Below are positions 25,429 to 34,898 of a stretch of 64,000 nucleotides of DNA, piece after piece. The position numbers were made by a program, and so were the translations under genes. Source of the DNA: Paraflavitalea pollutisoli (GTDB taxonomy: Bacteria > Bacteroidota > Bacteroidia > Chitinophagales > Chitinophagaceae). Each line of letters starts with the position of its first letter. Position 1 is the stretch's first letter. Location: NCBI RefSeq assembly GCF_029360705.1, contig NZ_JARKMX010000004.1, positions 1-64,000 on the forward strand, read 5' to 3'. The notes under the pieces were generated by a model, which was given only the letters and a program-made list of their open reading frames with translations, ran no database searches and was not told the origin of the DNA.

Positions 25429-26814
25429 ATGGAGCCTACGACACCCCTCACGCTCGAAACGGATAAAGCGCTGCTGGAGAAACCAACCGTCAATTTCTGG
25501 CAGATCTGGAACATGTGTTTCGGATTCTTCGGTATCCAGTTTGGCTGGACCCTCCAGATGAACAATATGAGCGCCATTTACGAATACCTGGGCGCCAAAC
25601 CTGAGCAGATCCCCGGTCTCTGGCTCGCCGCCCCCATGACCGGCCTCATCATTCAACCCATCATCGGTTACCTCAGCGACCGCACCTGGCACCCCCGTTG
25701 GGGACGCCGCCGGCCGTACTTCCTGATCGGCGCTATTTTAAGCTCCCTGGCCCTCTTCATCATGCCCAATTCGCCCACCGTCTGGATGGCGGCAGGTACC
25801 CTCTGGATACTCGATTCCTGCATCAATATCAGCATGGAGCCCTTCCGGGCTTTCGTGGCCGATAACCTCAACGACAAGCAACGGTCTTTCGGCTATGCCA
25901 TGCAGAGTATGTTCATTGGCGCTGCCTCCTGTATCGCTGGTTTTTTGCCCGGTGTACTGGCCAATTGGTTTAACATCAGCCGCGACAAAGTAGCCGGTGG
26001 CATTCCGCAAAACATCATGTGGTCGTTCTACATCGGCGGCATCATGTTCCTCGGCGCTGTTTTGTATACCGTACTGCGCAGCAAAGAGTATCCCCCGCGC
26101 GAACGCGACTGGAAAGAAAAGCTCAATGCACAACATGGCAGCGGCTTTGCCGGCGCCGTCAAAGAGATCACTCACTCCATTGCCAACATGCCCCTGCAAA
26201 TGAAACGACTGGCCCTGGTACAATTTCTCACCTGGCCCGGGCTGTTCCTGATGTGGTTTTATTATGCCCCCACCGTAGGACAGAATTTCTTCAAAGGTGA
26301 TCCCCAGGCAGCTAATGGCTCCGAAGCCTTTAACCAATATACCGCTGGTATCGAACACGCCGGTGCTACCTCTGCGGTACTCAACCTCGTTACGTTCCTC
26401 TTCTCTTTTTCCCTGCCCTTCTGGGTAGGCAAGTTTGGGCGGAAAATGACCCATACCTTTTGCCTGATGCTCGGTGGACTGGGCCTGATCTCCGTCAGCT
26501 TCGTCACCGACCCATCGATGTTGTTCCTCTCCATGAGTATGGTCGGCATCGCCTGGGCATCTATCCTGTCCATGCCGTATTCCATGCTGGCAGGCCACCT
26601 GCCCGAAAATAAGATCGGCATCTACATGGGCATCTTCAACTTTTTCATTGTACTGCCCGAGATTATCGCATCGCTGTTCTTCGGTAAGTTCATGGAAAAT
26701 GTATTGCACAACGACCGCCTCATGGCCGTACAGATCGGAGGCTGGTTACTGGTGTTGGCAGGTTTTGTCTGTGCCCTCATCGTGAAGGATAAAATGAAAG
26801 AAGACCTGTTGTAA
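25429..26814 (+). CDS. SLC45/MalT-like maltose (disaccharide) transporter, MFS
   Basis: 461 residues from the ATG at 25429, with about 12 membrane segments. LSDRTWHPRWGRRRPYFLIG after segment 2 is the RWGRRRP signature of the sucrose/maltose-proton symporter group, and LDSCINISMEPFRAFVADNL is a second conserved block. It should import maltose or short malto-oligosaccharides with protons. A GH13 glucan hydrolase starts 40 bp downstream, a common pairing in Bacteroidota. A TATCTTTC element (one mismatch to the -7 box) lies at 25394-25401. Confidence 0.85.
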   Translation: MEPTTPLTLETDKALLEKPTVNFWQIWNMCFGFFGIQFGWTLQMNNMSAIYEYLGAKPEQIPGLWLAAPMTGLIIQPIIGYLSDRTWHPRWGRRRPYFLIGAILSSLALFIMPNSPTVWMAAGTLWILDSCINISMEPFRAFVADNLNDKQRSFGYAMQSMFIGAASCIAGFLPGVLANWFNISRDKVAGGIPQNIMWSFYIGGIMFLGAVLYTVLRSKEYPPRERDWKEKLNAQHGSGFAGAVKEITHSIANMPLQMKRLALVQFLTWPGLFLMWFYYAPTVGQNFFKGDPQAANGSEAFNQYTAGIEHAGATSAVLNLVTFLFSFSLPFWVGKFGRKMTHTFCLMLGGLGLISVSFVTDPSMLFLSMSMVGIAWASILSMPYSMLAGHLPENKIGIYMGIFNFFIVLPEIIASLFFGKFMENVLHNDRLMAVQIGGWLLVLAGFVCALIVKDKMKEDLL

Positions 26815-26853
26815 TCATTCATAGGTACTGCCTACAAATCAAATTATACCGTG

Positions 26854-28728
26854 ATGAAGTTGTTTTACAGGCAATCGCTGATTGCCACTATGGCACTATT
26901 GACTTGCCTGGCAACATATGCCCAGGACGATGTGAAAGTATATCCTACCCATTGGTGGACCGGCATGAAGAACCGCCAACTGCAGTTGATGATCTACCGG
27001 CCCTCCGGCCTTACGTCTTCCAAACATACCGTACTGTCCAACAGTGCCGACTTTAAGGTGATCCGCCACTGGCGCCCAACCGGTAACAACCATTACCTGT
27101 TTGTAGATGTCGAGATCGCAGCCAATGCGAAGCCCGGTATCAAGCAACTCACCCTTGCCAACACGATCCTGAGCGAACAGGTGAAGATCAACTATGAGCT
27201 CAAAGCACGTAGTAAACAGAACGGCAAAACGCGCATCAAAGGCATCACCAGCGAAGACCTTATTTACCTCATCATGCCCGACCGATTCAGCAATGGCGAC
27301 CCCTCCAACGATCGCATCGCCGGCATGAAAGACCAGAGCCTCAACCGGAAGGAAATATTCGACCGCCATGGCGGTGACCTGCAGGGCGTCGAAAACCACC
27401 TCGATTACCTGCAAGACCTTGGCGTTACGGCCGTGTGGCTCAATCCGGTACTGCAAAACGATATGCCTTCGCGTACCGAACACGGCTATGCAGCTACCGA
27501 TCACTATACCATCGAGCCACGCATCGGTGGGGCAGCGGCCTATCATTCCCTGTCCAATGCCCTGCACAAACGTGGCATGAAGCTGATCCAGGACGCCGTA
27601 TACAACCATGTCGGTATCGAACATTTCCTGTTTCGCGACCTGCCCGATAGTACCTGGTTCCACTTCTGGCCCCGCTACACCAATACCACCTACAAAGACC
27701 AGGTGTTGATGGATCCCTATGCGGCCGCCATCGATAAGAAGAAGATGAGCGATGGCTGGTTCGTGCCATCCATGCCCGACCTCAACCAGCGCAATCCCTA
27801 TGTAGGCAACTTCCTCATACAACACGCCCTGTGGTGCACCGAAGAATTTGGGCTCGATGGCTGGCGCATCGATACCTACGCCTACAACGACCTCGATTTC
27901 ATGAACCGGTGCAACAAAGCACTCCTCGACGAATATCCGCAGCTACACATCTTCGGAGAGACCTGGGTACATGGCATTCCCAACCAGAGCTTTTTTACGG
28001 AGAATGTATACCAGATACCTTTTAAGAGCAACCTGCCGGCCATTACCGATTTCCAATTGAACCTGTATGGCATTGTACCGGCACTGACACAGCCCTTTGG
28101 CTGGACGGAAGGCGTGAACCGCCTTTACCTCACCGCCTCCAACGATTTTGTCTACAAACACCCCATGAAGCAGGTGATCTTCCTCGACAACCACGACCTC
28201 AGCCGTTTCCTGTCCGTCGTGGGGGATGATGTGCAGAAACTGAAGATCGGACTCGCCTGGCTGCTGACCTTCCGCGGCGTACCCCAACTGTATTACGGTA
28301 CTGAAGTGATGATGAAGAACCACGCCAACCCCGATGGCCTCGTGCGGCTTGATTTCCCCGGTGGCTGGGCAGGCGATAGTGCCAATAAGTTTACGGCGCA
28401 GGGACGCACACCAGCCGAAGACAGCCTCTTCAACTATACCCGCGCGTTGGCGCGGTTCCGTAAAAAGTCTTCCGCCATCAAGACGGGTAAACTGATGCAG
28501 TATGTACCCGAGGACGGCGTTTACGTGTACTTCCGCTACGATGCCCGGCAAACCGTGATGTGTATCATGAATATAAGCGAAGAAGCGAAGGAAATCAATA
28601 CCGCGCGTTTCGAGGAGCGCCTGAAGGGATTTAAAGAGGGTAGGGAAGTCACAACCGGAAAGAGCAGCACGATAAGCGCTACGATAAAGATACCGGCTAA
28701 AACACAGTGGGTGCTCGAACTGCAGTAA
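26854..28728 (+). CDS. Secreted GH13 alpha-glucan hydrolase (neopullulanase/cyclomaltodextrinase type)
   Basis: 624 residues. A signal peptide (1-23, ending LATYAQ) is followed by a beta-sandwich N domain (about 25-120), then the GH13 barrel from LIYLIMPDRFSNGD and a C-terminal beta domain. Catalytic residues are Asp340 in GWRIDTYAY, Glu369 in FGETWVHG and Asp448 in FLDNHDLS. The N domain and the MPDRFSNGD wording place it with SusA-like neopullulanases and cyclomaltodextrinases, which cleave maltodextrins, pullulan or cyclodextrins in the periplasm. The upstream MalT-like transporter would take up the products. GTG 26851 is an alternative start; the ATG is preferred. Confidence 0.9.
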   Translation: MKLFYRQSLIATMALLTCLATYAQDDVKVYPTHWWTGMKNRQLQLMIYRPSGLTSSKHTVLSNSADFKVIRHWRPTGNNHYLFVDVEIAANAKPGIKQLTLANTILSEQVKINYELKARSKQNGKTRIKGITSEDLIYLIMPDRFSNGDPSNDRIAGMKDQSLNRKEIFDRHGGDLQGVENHLDYLQDLGVTAVWLNPVLQNDMPSRTEHGYAATDHYTIEPRIGGAAAYHSLSNALHKRGMKLIQDAVYNHVGIEHFLFRDLPDSTWFHFWPRYTNTTYKDQVLMDPYAAAIDKKKMSDGWFVPSMPDLNQRNPYVGNFLIQHALWCTEEFGLDGWRIDTYAYNDLDFMNRCNKALLDEYPQLHIFGETWVHGIPNQSFFTENVYQIPFKSNLPAITDFQLNLYGIVPALTQPFGWTEGVNRLYLTASNDFVYKHPMKQVIFLDNHDLSRFLSVVGDDVQKLKIGLAWLLTFRGVPQLYYGTEVMMKNHANPDGLVRLDFPGGWAGDSANKFTAQGRTPAEDSLFNYTRALARFRKKSSAIKTGKLMQYVPEDGVYVYFRYDARQTVMCIMNISEEAKEINTARFEERLKGFKEGREVTTGKSSTISATIKIPAKTQWVLELQ

Positions 28729-28750
28729 AAACAACCACATCGTTCATACA

Positions 28751-28786
28751 GCAAAAAGGCAAGGTGATGATCACCCTGCCTTTTGC
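28751..28786. terminator. Bidirectional terminator between GH13 and GLPGLI genes
   Basis: GCAAAAAGGCAAGGTGA pairs with TCACCCTGCCTTTTGC around a 3-base loop with one mismatch. A and T tracts flank both sides, so it can stop both converging transcripts. Confidence 0.75.
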
Positions 28787-28818
28787 TATTTTGATGGTTT
28801 GAAGCGCGTTTATCATGG

Positions 28819-29556
28819 CTATAACAAGATCATCGGGATCATGCGTTTGCCTTCATTGCCCCAGTCTTTCAACATCTCCGTCAAACGGCCATTGAAGTCT
28901 TCCTTGGTAGTTTTCTTACCTTTTTTGGGAGCCGCCAGGTCCTTGTCACTGATATCGATCAACTCCAGTTTGGTGGCATACCAGGTGGCGTGCATCCGCG
29001 GGATCGCAAGGCCCAGGATCATCCCAGGCAGGCCACTGAACGATTCAGGACCACCGGAAGGCACGATCTCATCGGTATAGAAAGCGATCACTACCAACGA
29101 GTCCATCACACGGCCAACGGCCTTGCGACAATCAAAACCGGCTATCTTCCTGATCTCCGTGCCGATCTTCCAGTCGATCTTGCGGGTAGCACTGCTAATG
29201 ATGTATAGATCGTTCATGATGTCTTTCTGCACCGTTGAACTGTCGGTCGACAAATTGGTCTGGATCGTATTGTCGGAGGGGAAGGTTTGAAACAGTTTCA
29301 TCTGCCTTACCTCCGGTTCGCGCCCAGGCTTGTACAGCGTAAGACCATCTTTGAAATACAGGTCAAAGTAAGCGGTATGGAACTTGGGCGAGTTTTTCTT
29401 CATCGCCTCATCCCACATACTCGATTCTTCCAGCAGCGAGTGCTGGTTGGTCTTGCGTTCAAATTCAATTTTACCGTGTGTCACGAATTGCTGGCCCCGG
29501 GCTGCCAAAGCGCCGGATATCGTCAGCAGGGTGAACAAAAGAGAGCGGATAGACAT
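28819..29556 (-). CDS. GLPGLI family secreted protein
   Basis: 245 residues with a signal peptide (1-21). The eponymous motif appears as SFSGLPGMILGL near residue 180, preceded by a conserved Cys (AGFDCRKAVG) and DWKIGTEIR. The function is unknown; family genes are often found directly beside TonB-type outer-membrane proteins, as here, where such a gene lies 34 bp upstream on the same strand. The pair probably forms one transcript with this gene second. Confidence 0.85.
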   Translation of the reverse strand: MSIRSLLFTLLTISGALAARGQQFVTHGKIEFERKTNQHSLLEESSMWDEAMKKNSPKFHTAYFDLYFKDGLTLYKPGREPEVRQMKLFQTFPSDNTIQTNLSTDSSTVQKDIMNDLYIISSATRKIDWKIGTEIRKIAGFDCRKAVGRVMDSLVVIAFYTDEIVPSGGPESFSGLPGMILGLAIPRMHATWYATKLELIDISDKDLAAPKKGKKTTKEDFNGRLTEMLKDWGNEGKRMIPMILL

Positions 29557-29590
29557 ATAATTAGTTTATAGAGTTATTAGTGACTGTTGA

Positions 29591-32374
29591 TTACCATCCC
29601 ATCGGCTGGCCATTCTTGTTGAAATTCCAGATAAAGCTCAGCATGAAATAACGCTGGAAGGTATCGTAGGTCCTTTCATTGATAAAGTTGCTGTTGATGC
29701 TCCGGTCAAAACCGATGTTCTGGTTGAGGATATCGAAAGCCGAGAAGCGCAGACGACCCGCGTCTTTCTTCAGGATCTTTCTTTCCAGGCGACCATTCCA
29801 ACGCACCACGTTGTTGTTGCGGTCGAAGGCATCGGTCTTCTGGCGGATGTTCACACTCACATCGGTTCCAATCTCCAGTTTCCAGGGCAGGTATACGGTG
29901 AGGTCGGCATCATAAGTCTGTGTCCAGTACTTGGTCACTACGTCCGGACGCAGGGATGATTTGGACTCGTTGTAACGCAGTTCCGGACGGATACTGAACT
30001 GGTACTTCTTCTCCTTCTGTCCCCAGGCGCTTACCCCAAAACCATAACTGTAGTTGTTGTTGGTATTCTCCAGACCGTCGATAAAGTTGATGTTGCGGCT
30101 CTTGCTGGCGCTCACGCTGGGACCGATGGTCGTATTGATCGCTTTGATCTTTTTGCCATAGTCGAAGTAACCACTGATATTGTAATTACCGCTCACGTTG
30201 ACCGGTTTGGTCACGCGCATACCATTGTTGACCGTGGTCATGGAGCTGAAGTCATTCTGCACCGTGCTGAAGTTGACACTTGCCCAGATACTCGTTTCAG
30301 ACAGGATCTGGAACTTGTTATAGTTCAGGTTAAAGCGGCTGCGGAAAGATTGTTTCAGATCAGGATTACCGATGCGGATATTCGACTGGTCGCTGTTGTC
30401 GGCCACCGGTTGAATCTGGTCGATCGAAGGCGCCTGCGTATTGCCCCAATAGTTGAAGCGCAGGTTACCATTAGACCCCAGGGTCCAGTTTACGTTGGCA
30501 GAAGGGAAGAAGTTATTGAAGCTGTACTTCGTCGATTGGTTCGTCTTCAGGTCTTTGCGGGTGAAGTCGGCTTTCGACACATTCACACCAAAGCCAAACG
30601 AGATCCTTTTAGGCTTGGCATAGCGGTAGTTGATACCGGCCGTATTGGTCAATACATTGAAGGCGTAATCGTTGGTCAGCGAGTCGACGATCTCATCGTA
30701 CTTGGGACTGGTAGGACCATCTTTTTCCAATGCCGTTCTGCGCGATTGGCGGTGGTTATTGGTCAGTCCATAGTTGAACTCGAGCAAGGCTCTTTTCGAC
30801 AGGGGCTCCGTATACACGGCACGGCCATTGACCATAGCAGTAATATTGTCGTTGATCTTTTGCTGGTCTACGATCTGTTCCGTCTTATTGCCATTGGCGT
30901 CGAAATAATCATTCTTGGCATACAACTGGCCGGTGCTTTCATTCTCGCGGTAATCCTGCGTGAAGTTGAGCGAGATCGTTCGGCCCTGTTTCTTGAATTT
31001 TTTTCGGTAGAGCAGGGTAGAGTTGAAGGCCTTGTTCTCCCCAATAGACGTAGTACGCTGGTCGATGGTACGAACGGGGTTGCCGTTTTCATCCAGCCAC
31101 TCTGAATTGCTGACGCGCATCGCATTCGATTTACCCGTCGAGCCACCGGCCGTCAGTTTGATCGAAGAGGACGAGTCGAGTTGTACCTCGAAGATCCCGT
31201 CCACACGATGCCTTTCCTTACTCTCGTAGTTATTACCGGTTTCATTGACATAATACAAGGTATCGGGCAGGATGTATTTGCTGAGGTTGAGTCCGGATGC
31301 CTCCGTATTCAGTTTGTTGAATTTATAATTGCCGTTGAGGTGCAGCTTGTCCTGGTTCCATTTGTTGGAGTAATGCAGGCCGGCAGCCCAGCCCTTGGGC
31401 AGGCCTTCGCCCCAATAACTGCCGCCACCAAAATCGTCGCCGCCGCCGTCGATGAACATCATCATGCCTCCATCGGAACTCATTTCCGACTGCGCATTGA
31501 CGCCACCGTAATTCATGCTTTCCTGCCAGTCGAGGCCAGTTTTGCCCGTACTCGACATCAGGCCAAAGGCCGAGAACTTGCGTTTGGATTTAAAGGCATT
31601 CAACATCAGGCTATTGTTCCAGTACTGGTCGCCATTGCTGCCCAGTTCTGCTTTACCAAAGAACCCTTTTTTCTTATCCTCCTTTAATTTGAGGTCGATC
31701 GTTTTGATCTTTTGTCCGTCGTCTACACCGGTAAAGGTCGCCTGATCACTTTTCTTATCGAATACCTGCACTTTATCGACGGCATCCGAAAGCAATCCGC
31801 GGGTGGCGATCGTAGGATCATCGCTGAAGAATTCTTCCCCGTCTACGAGAACTTTTTGAACGGCTTCACCCTGGGCCGTGATCTTACCATTGCGGTCTAC
31901 CTGCAGACCGGGTAGTTTCTTCAACAAGTCTTCTACCGTAGAGCCGGCGCGCATATAGAAGCTATCGGCCTTGTATTCGATCGTATCTCCTTTGATGCGG
32001 ATAGCGCCCAGTTTGTGCGATACCACCACTTCCTCCAGCAACTTGGATTTGAGGATCATGGCGATATTGCCGAGATTGACAGGCGCGGCGTCCTTCACTT
32101 CAATAGAATCCATGTAATCGGCATACGCAGGATGGGTTACCATCAACACATACTTGCCAGGCGTGAACTTTGTAAGGGAGAAGTGGCCGGTTTTGTCGGT
32201 GCGGCCGAAAGAAACCAATACCGAGTCGGATTTACGGAGCAGCGCGACTACGCTATTGGATAGATTTTTCTTTTCACTGGTGTCAATTACAGTACCTTTA
32301 AGAGCAGGCTGTTGTGCAATCAGGTACACTGTAGATACAAGGAGTACCAACAGGGTCAACATTAGTTTTCGCAT
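29591..32374 (-). CDS. Outer-membrane beta-barrel protein, TonB-receptor type
   Basis: 927 residues. A signal peptide (1-20, ending YLIAQ) leads into a carboxypeptidase-regulatory-like domain (about 25-110, LKGTVIDTSEKKNLSNSVVA), a plug region (about 115-250, with AGSTVEDLLKKLPGLQVD and VLVDGEEFFSDDP) and a long beta barrel ending in FIWNFNKNG. It belongs to the same outer-membrane family as the gene at 393-3029 but is clearly a different paralogue. It is probably a transport or binding protein of the outer membrane acting with the GLPGLI protein that follows. The ligand is unknown. Confidence 0.85.
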   Translation of the reverse strand: MRKLMLTLLVLLVSTVYLIAQQPALKGTVIDTSEKKNLSNSVVALLRKSDSVLVSFGRTDKTGHFSLTKFTPGKYVLMVTHPAYADYMDSIEVKDAAPVNLGNIAMILKSKLLEEVVVSHKLGAIRIKGDTIEYKADSFYMRAGSTVEDLLKKLPGLQVDRNGKITAQGEAVQKVLVDGEEFFSDDPTIATRGLLSDAVDKVQVFDKKSDQATFTGVDDGQKIKTIDLKLKEDKKKGFFGKAELGSNGDQYWNNSLMLNAFKSKRKFSAFGLMSSTGKTGLDWQESMNYGGVNAQSEMSSDGGMMMFIDGGGDDFGGGSYWGEGLPKGWAAGLHYSNKWNQDKLHLNGNYKFNKLNTEASGLNLSKYILPDTLYYVNETGNNYESKERHRVDGIFEVQLDSSSSIKLTAGGSTGKSNAMRVSNSEWLDENGNPVRTIDQRTTSIGENKAFNSTLLYRKKFKKQGRTISLNFTQDYRENESTGQLYAKNDYFDANGNKTEQIVDQQKINDNITAMVNGRAVYTEPLSKRALLEFNYGLTNNHRQSRRTALEKDGPTSPKYDEIVDSLTNDYAFNVLTNTAGINYRYAKPKRISFGFGVNVSKADFTRKDLKTNQSTKYSFNNFFPSANVNWTLGSNGNLRFNYWGNTQAPSIDQIQPVADNSDQSNIRIGNPDLKQSFRSRFNLNYNKFQILSETSIWASVNFSTVQNDFSSMTTVNNGMRVTKPVNVSGNYNISGYFDYGKKIKAINTTIGPSVSASKSRNINFIDGLENTNNNYSYGFGVSAWGQKEKKYQFSIRPELRYNESKSSLRPDVVTKYWTQTYDADLTVYLPWKLEIGTDVSVNIRQKTDAFDRNNNVVRWNGRLERKILKKDAGRLRFSAFDILNQNIGFDRSINSNFINERTYDTFQRYFMLSFIWNFNKNGQPMGW

Positions 32375-32782
32375 CGGTCTTTGCTGGGTTGATTATGGTT
32401 TGGCTAATACTTAAATGCTATTCAGTGTTAATTTAAAGTGATCTCTATACGCAGAACCTGAGCTAAACTACACACTGGAGCTACCTGAATGAAACGATAT
32501 CTGCAAGCCGGGGTCACACATCTGCAAACAGGCGGATCTCGATTACCAAAAAGACGCACAAACAAAGACCGTTGGTTTGGAAATACCGTAAAATATTTAC
32601 GAACTTCCGGGTGTCTGTTCTTCGGGGCGGCACGAAATTCCGGATAATCAGTATTATCTTAAAGGCTTTAGGTCCGTTTTAACATAATTCAATGATCATC
32701 GGTCAAACGCATGGTTCAGCGGATGTTGTATGATGCGGCACGTTAAAGAATCCATAAATAAAGTGTAAATAAATTTCAACGC
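32375..32782. other. 408-bp divergent intergenic region
   Basis: It separates the divergent outer-membrane gene and glgB. I see no gene. A short inverted repeat CGTAAAATATTTACG (32587-32601) is present. TAAATTTC at 32770-32777 resembles a -7 box but lies too close to the glgB GTG for a normal leader. Confidence 0.5.
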
Positions 32783-34732
32783 GTGGCAAAAGACAAAAAG
32801 TACGAGGACATTCACTTTGTAGACAGTACCCGTCCGGTGTGGAATTATTCGCTGTTTTCTACCGAAGACATCGTCAATTTTCAGCAGGGAACACATTACC
32901 GGCTATATGAACTGTTTGGGTCACGCGAAATTACGGTATTGGGCAAAACGGGTTATTATTTCGCCGTATGGGCGCCCAATGCCACCTGGGTTTCAGTCAC
33001 CGGTAATTTCAATGACTGGAATACCCAGTCACATCCACTCTATGTACGGCTCGACAATTCAGGCATCTGGGAAGGATTCATTCCCTATATGCCCCAAGGA
33101 GAGGTCTATAAATACCATATACATGGCTTCCGCGGCCGCAAAATGGACAAGGGCGATCCTTATGCCAACTTCTGGGAGCGCCGCCCGCATACCGCTTCTA
33201 TCACCTGGGAGCTGGGGTACCAGTGGCAAGACCAGCACTGGATGCAACACCGGGCTGTCAATAACAGTACCCAATCGCCCTGGAGTGTGTATGAAGTACA
33301 CCTGGCCAGCTGGATGCGCCCCGATGCGCATGATGAAGAGCGGTATAACACCTATGAGTTTTTCCAGGACCGCCTGGTCAACTATGTAAAAGAAATGGGC
33401 TTTACCCATGTGGAGCTCATGCCCATGAATGAACACCCCTTCGATGGCAGCTGGGGTTACCAGGGCACGGGCTTTTTTGCACCTACTTCCCGCTACGGTG
33501 ACCCGCAGGGCTTTATGGGGCTGGTGGATGCCTTTCACAATGCCGGCATCGGCGTTATCCTCGACTGGGTACCTTCCCATTTTCCATACGACGCACATGG
33601 CTTGTTTATGTTCGATGGCACCCATACCTACGAATATGCCGATATGCGCAAAGGGTTTCATCCCGATTGGAACAGCTATATATTCAATTACAAACGGGCC
33701 GAGGTCAAATCCTTTTTGATCAGCAGCGCCCGCTTCTGGTTCGATAAATTCCACATCGACGGTATGCGCGTCGATGCCGTGAGCTCCATGCTCAAACTCA
33801 ACTATTCGCGTGAAGAAGGAGAGTGGGAACCCAATGAGCACGGGGGAGATGGCAACCTCGAAGCCATCGCTTTTATCAAAGACCTGAATGAAACCATCTA
33901 CCGCGATTTTCCCGATGTGCAGACCATTGCCGAAGAGGCCACCGACTGGCCCGGCGTGTCGCGGCCTACCTTTATGGACGGGCTGGGCTTCGGCATGAAA
34001 TGGATGATGGGCTGGATGCACGATACACTGGGCTATTTCAAACTCGATCCCATCGAGCGGCAATTTCACCAGAACCGTTTTACGTTTAGCATGATGTATT
34101 ACTACGATGAGAACTTCATGCTGCCGCTGAGCCACGATGAAGTGGTGCATGGCAAAAGTCCCATGTTGTACAAAATGCCGGGAGATGATTGGCAGAAGTT
34201 TGCCAACCTGCGCGCCTTGTACGGATATATGTTCACCCACCCGGGCGGTAAGCTGCTCTTCATGGGCAACGAGTTTGGTTCCAATGTAGAGTGGAATTAC
34301 AAATCCGAACTACCCTGGCACCTCCTGCAATATGAATCACATTGCGGCCTGCGGGATTGCGTACGTGACCTCAATGCCCTGCTGCGCCGCGAGCCGGCTT
34401 TGTACGAAAAGCAGTTCACGGCGGATGGGTTTGAATGGATCGACCTCAACCACCGGCCCGAGTGTGTGATGGTGTACCGCCGCAAAGGCAATGACCCCAC
34501 CGACGACCTGCTGGTAATACTCAACCTGACGCCCGCCGTACACCGCGACTGGAAGCTTTTTGCCAACGGCAAGGATGCGTGGAAAGAGATCTTCAACAGC
34601 GACCAGCCTGAATATGGCGGTACGGGCGATGTGTTCAACCCGGAGATCATCACAACGCTTGTGGATAAAAAGCAAAACCGCTACGAAATAAATATCCATT
34701 TACCGCCGTTGGGGATAGTTGTACTTAAATAG
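32783..34732 (+). CDS. glgB: 1,4-alpha-glucan branching enzyme
   Basis: 649 residues from a GTG start. The N-terminal CBM48-type domain (about 40-135, YYFAVWAPNATWVSVTGNFN) precedes the GH13 barrel. Catalytic residues are Asp331 in GMRVDAV, Glu384 in IAEEATDWPG and Asp452 in LSHDEVVHGK. It cuts alpha-1,4 chains and rejoins them as alpha-1,6 branches during glycogen assembly. It lacks the extra N-terminal domain of the long GlgB form. It lies 13 kb from glgA-glgC, with the maltose uptake and GH13 pair in between. Confidence 0.95.
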   Translation: MAKDKKYEDIHFVDSTRPVWNYSLFSTEDIVNFQQGTHYRLYELFGSREITVLGKTGYYFAVWAPNATWVSVTGNFNDWNTQSHPLYVRLDNSGIWEGFIPYMPQGEVYKYHIHGFRGRKMDKGDPYANFWERRPHTASITWELGYQWQDQHWMQHRAVNNSTQSPWSVYEVHLASWMRPDAHDEERYNTYEFFQDRLVNYVKEMGFTHVELMPMNEHPFDGSWGYQGTGFFAPTSRYGDPQGFMGLVDAFHNAGIGVILDWVPSHFPYDAHGLFMFDGTHTYEYADMRKGFHPDWNSYIFNYKRAEVKSFLISSARFWFDKFHIDGMRVDAVSSMLKLNYSREEGEWEPNEHGGDGNLEAIAFIKDLNETIYRDFPDVQTIAEEATDWPGVSRPTFMDGLGFGMKWMMGWMHDTLGYFKLDPIERQFHQNRFTFSMMYYYDENFMLPLSHDEVVHGKSPMLYKMPGDDWQKFANLRALYGYMFTHPGGKLLFMGNEFGSNVEWNYKSELPWHLLQYESHCGLRDCVRDLNALLRREPALYEKQFTADGFEWIDLNHRPECVMVYRRKGNDPTDDLLVILNLTPAVHRDWKLFANGKDAWKEIFNSDQPEYGGTGDVFNPEIITTLVDKKQNRYEINIHLPPLGIVVLK

Positions 34733-34784
34733 TACAACACATAGCTGAAAGATTTTGAACGGGTTATCTTTTACTGCCCGGTAA

Positions 34785-34815
34785 CTGCCTGAAACACAAT
34801 ACAGGCAGGTGTTTT
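34785..34815 (+). terminator. Possible terminator after glgB
   Basis: CTGCCTG (34785-34791) and CAGGCAG (34802-34808) are a perfect 7-bp inverted repeat with a 10-base loop followed by GTGTTTT. The T run is weak. Confidence 0.3.
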
Positions 34816-34898
34816 GCAGTAATGTGATGGGAGTACTGCCGAAAAGGAGTACCCTGTAAACGCCGGTCAAAGCCGCCGCTATATCCAAATCCACCAGT

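Noticed and set aside
32375-32782. Cobalamin or other riboswitch before the outer-membrane gene
   Set aside because: No B12-box-like or other aptamer signature was found on the minus strand upstream of the start.
33059-34240. 393-codon minus-strand open frame
   Set aside because: Antisense to glgB, whose catalytic residues are all in place on the plus strand.
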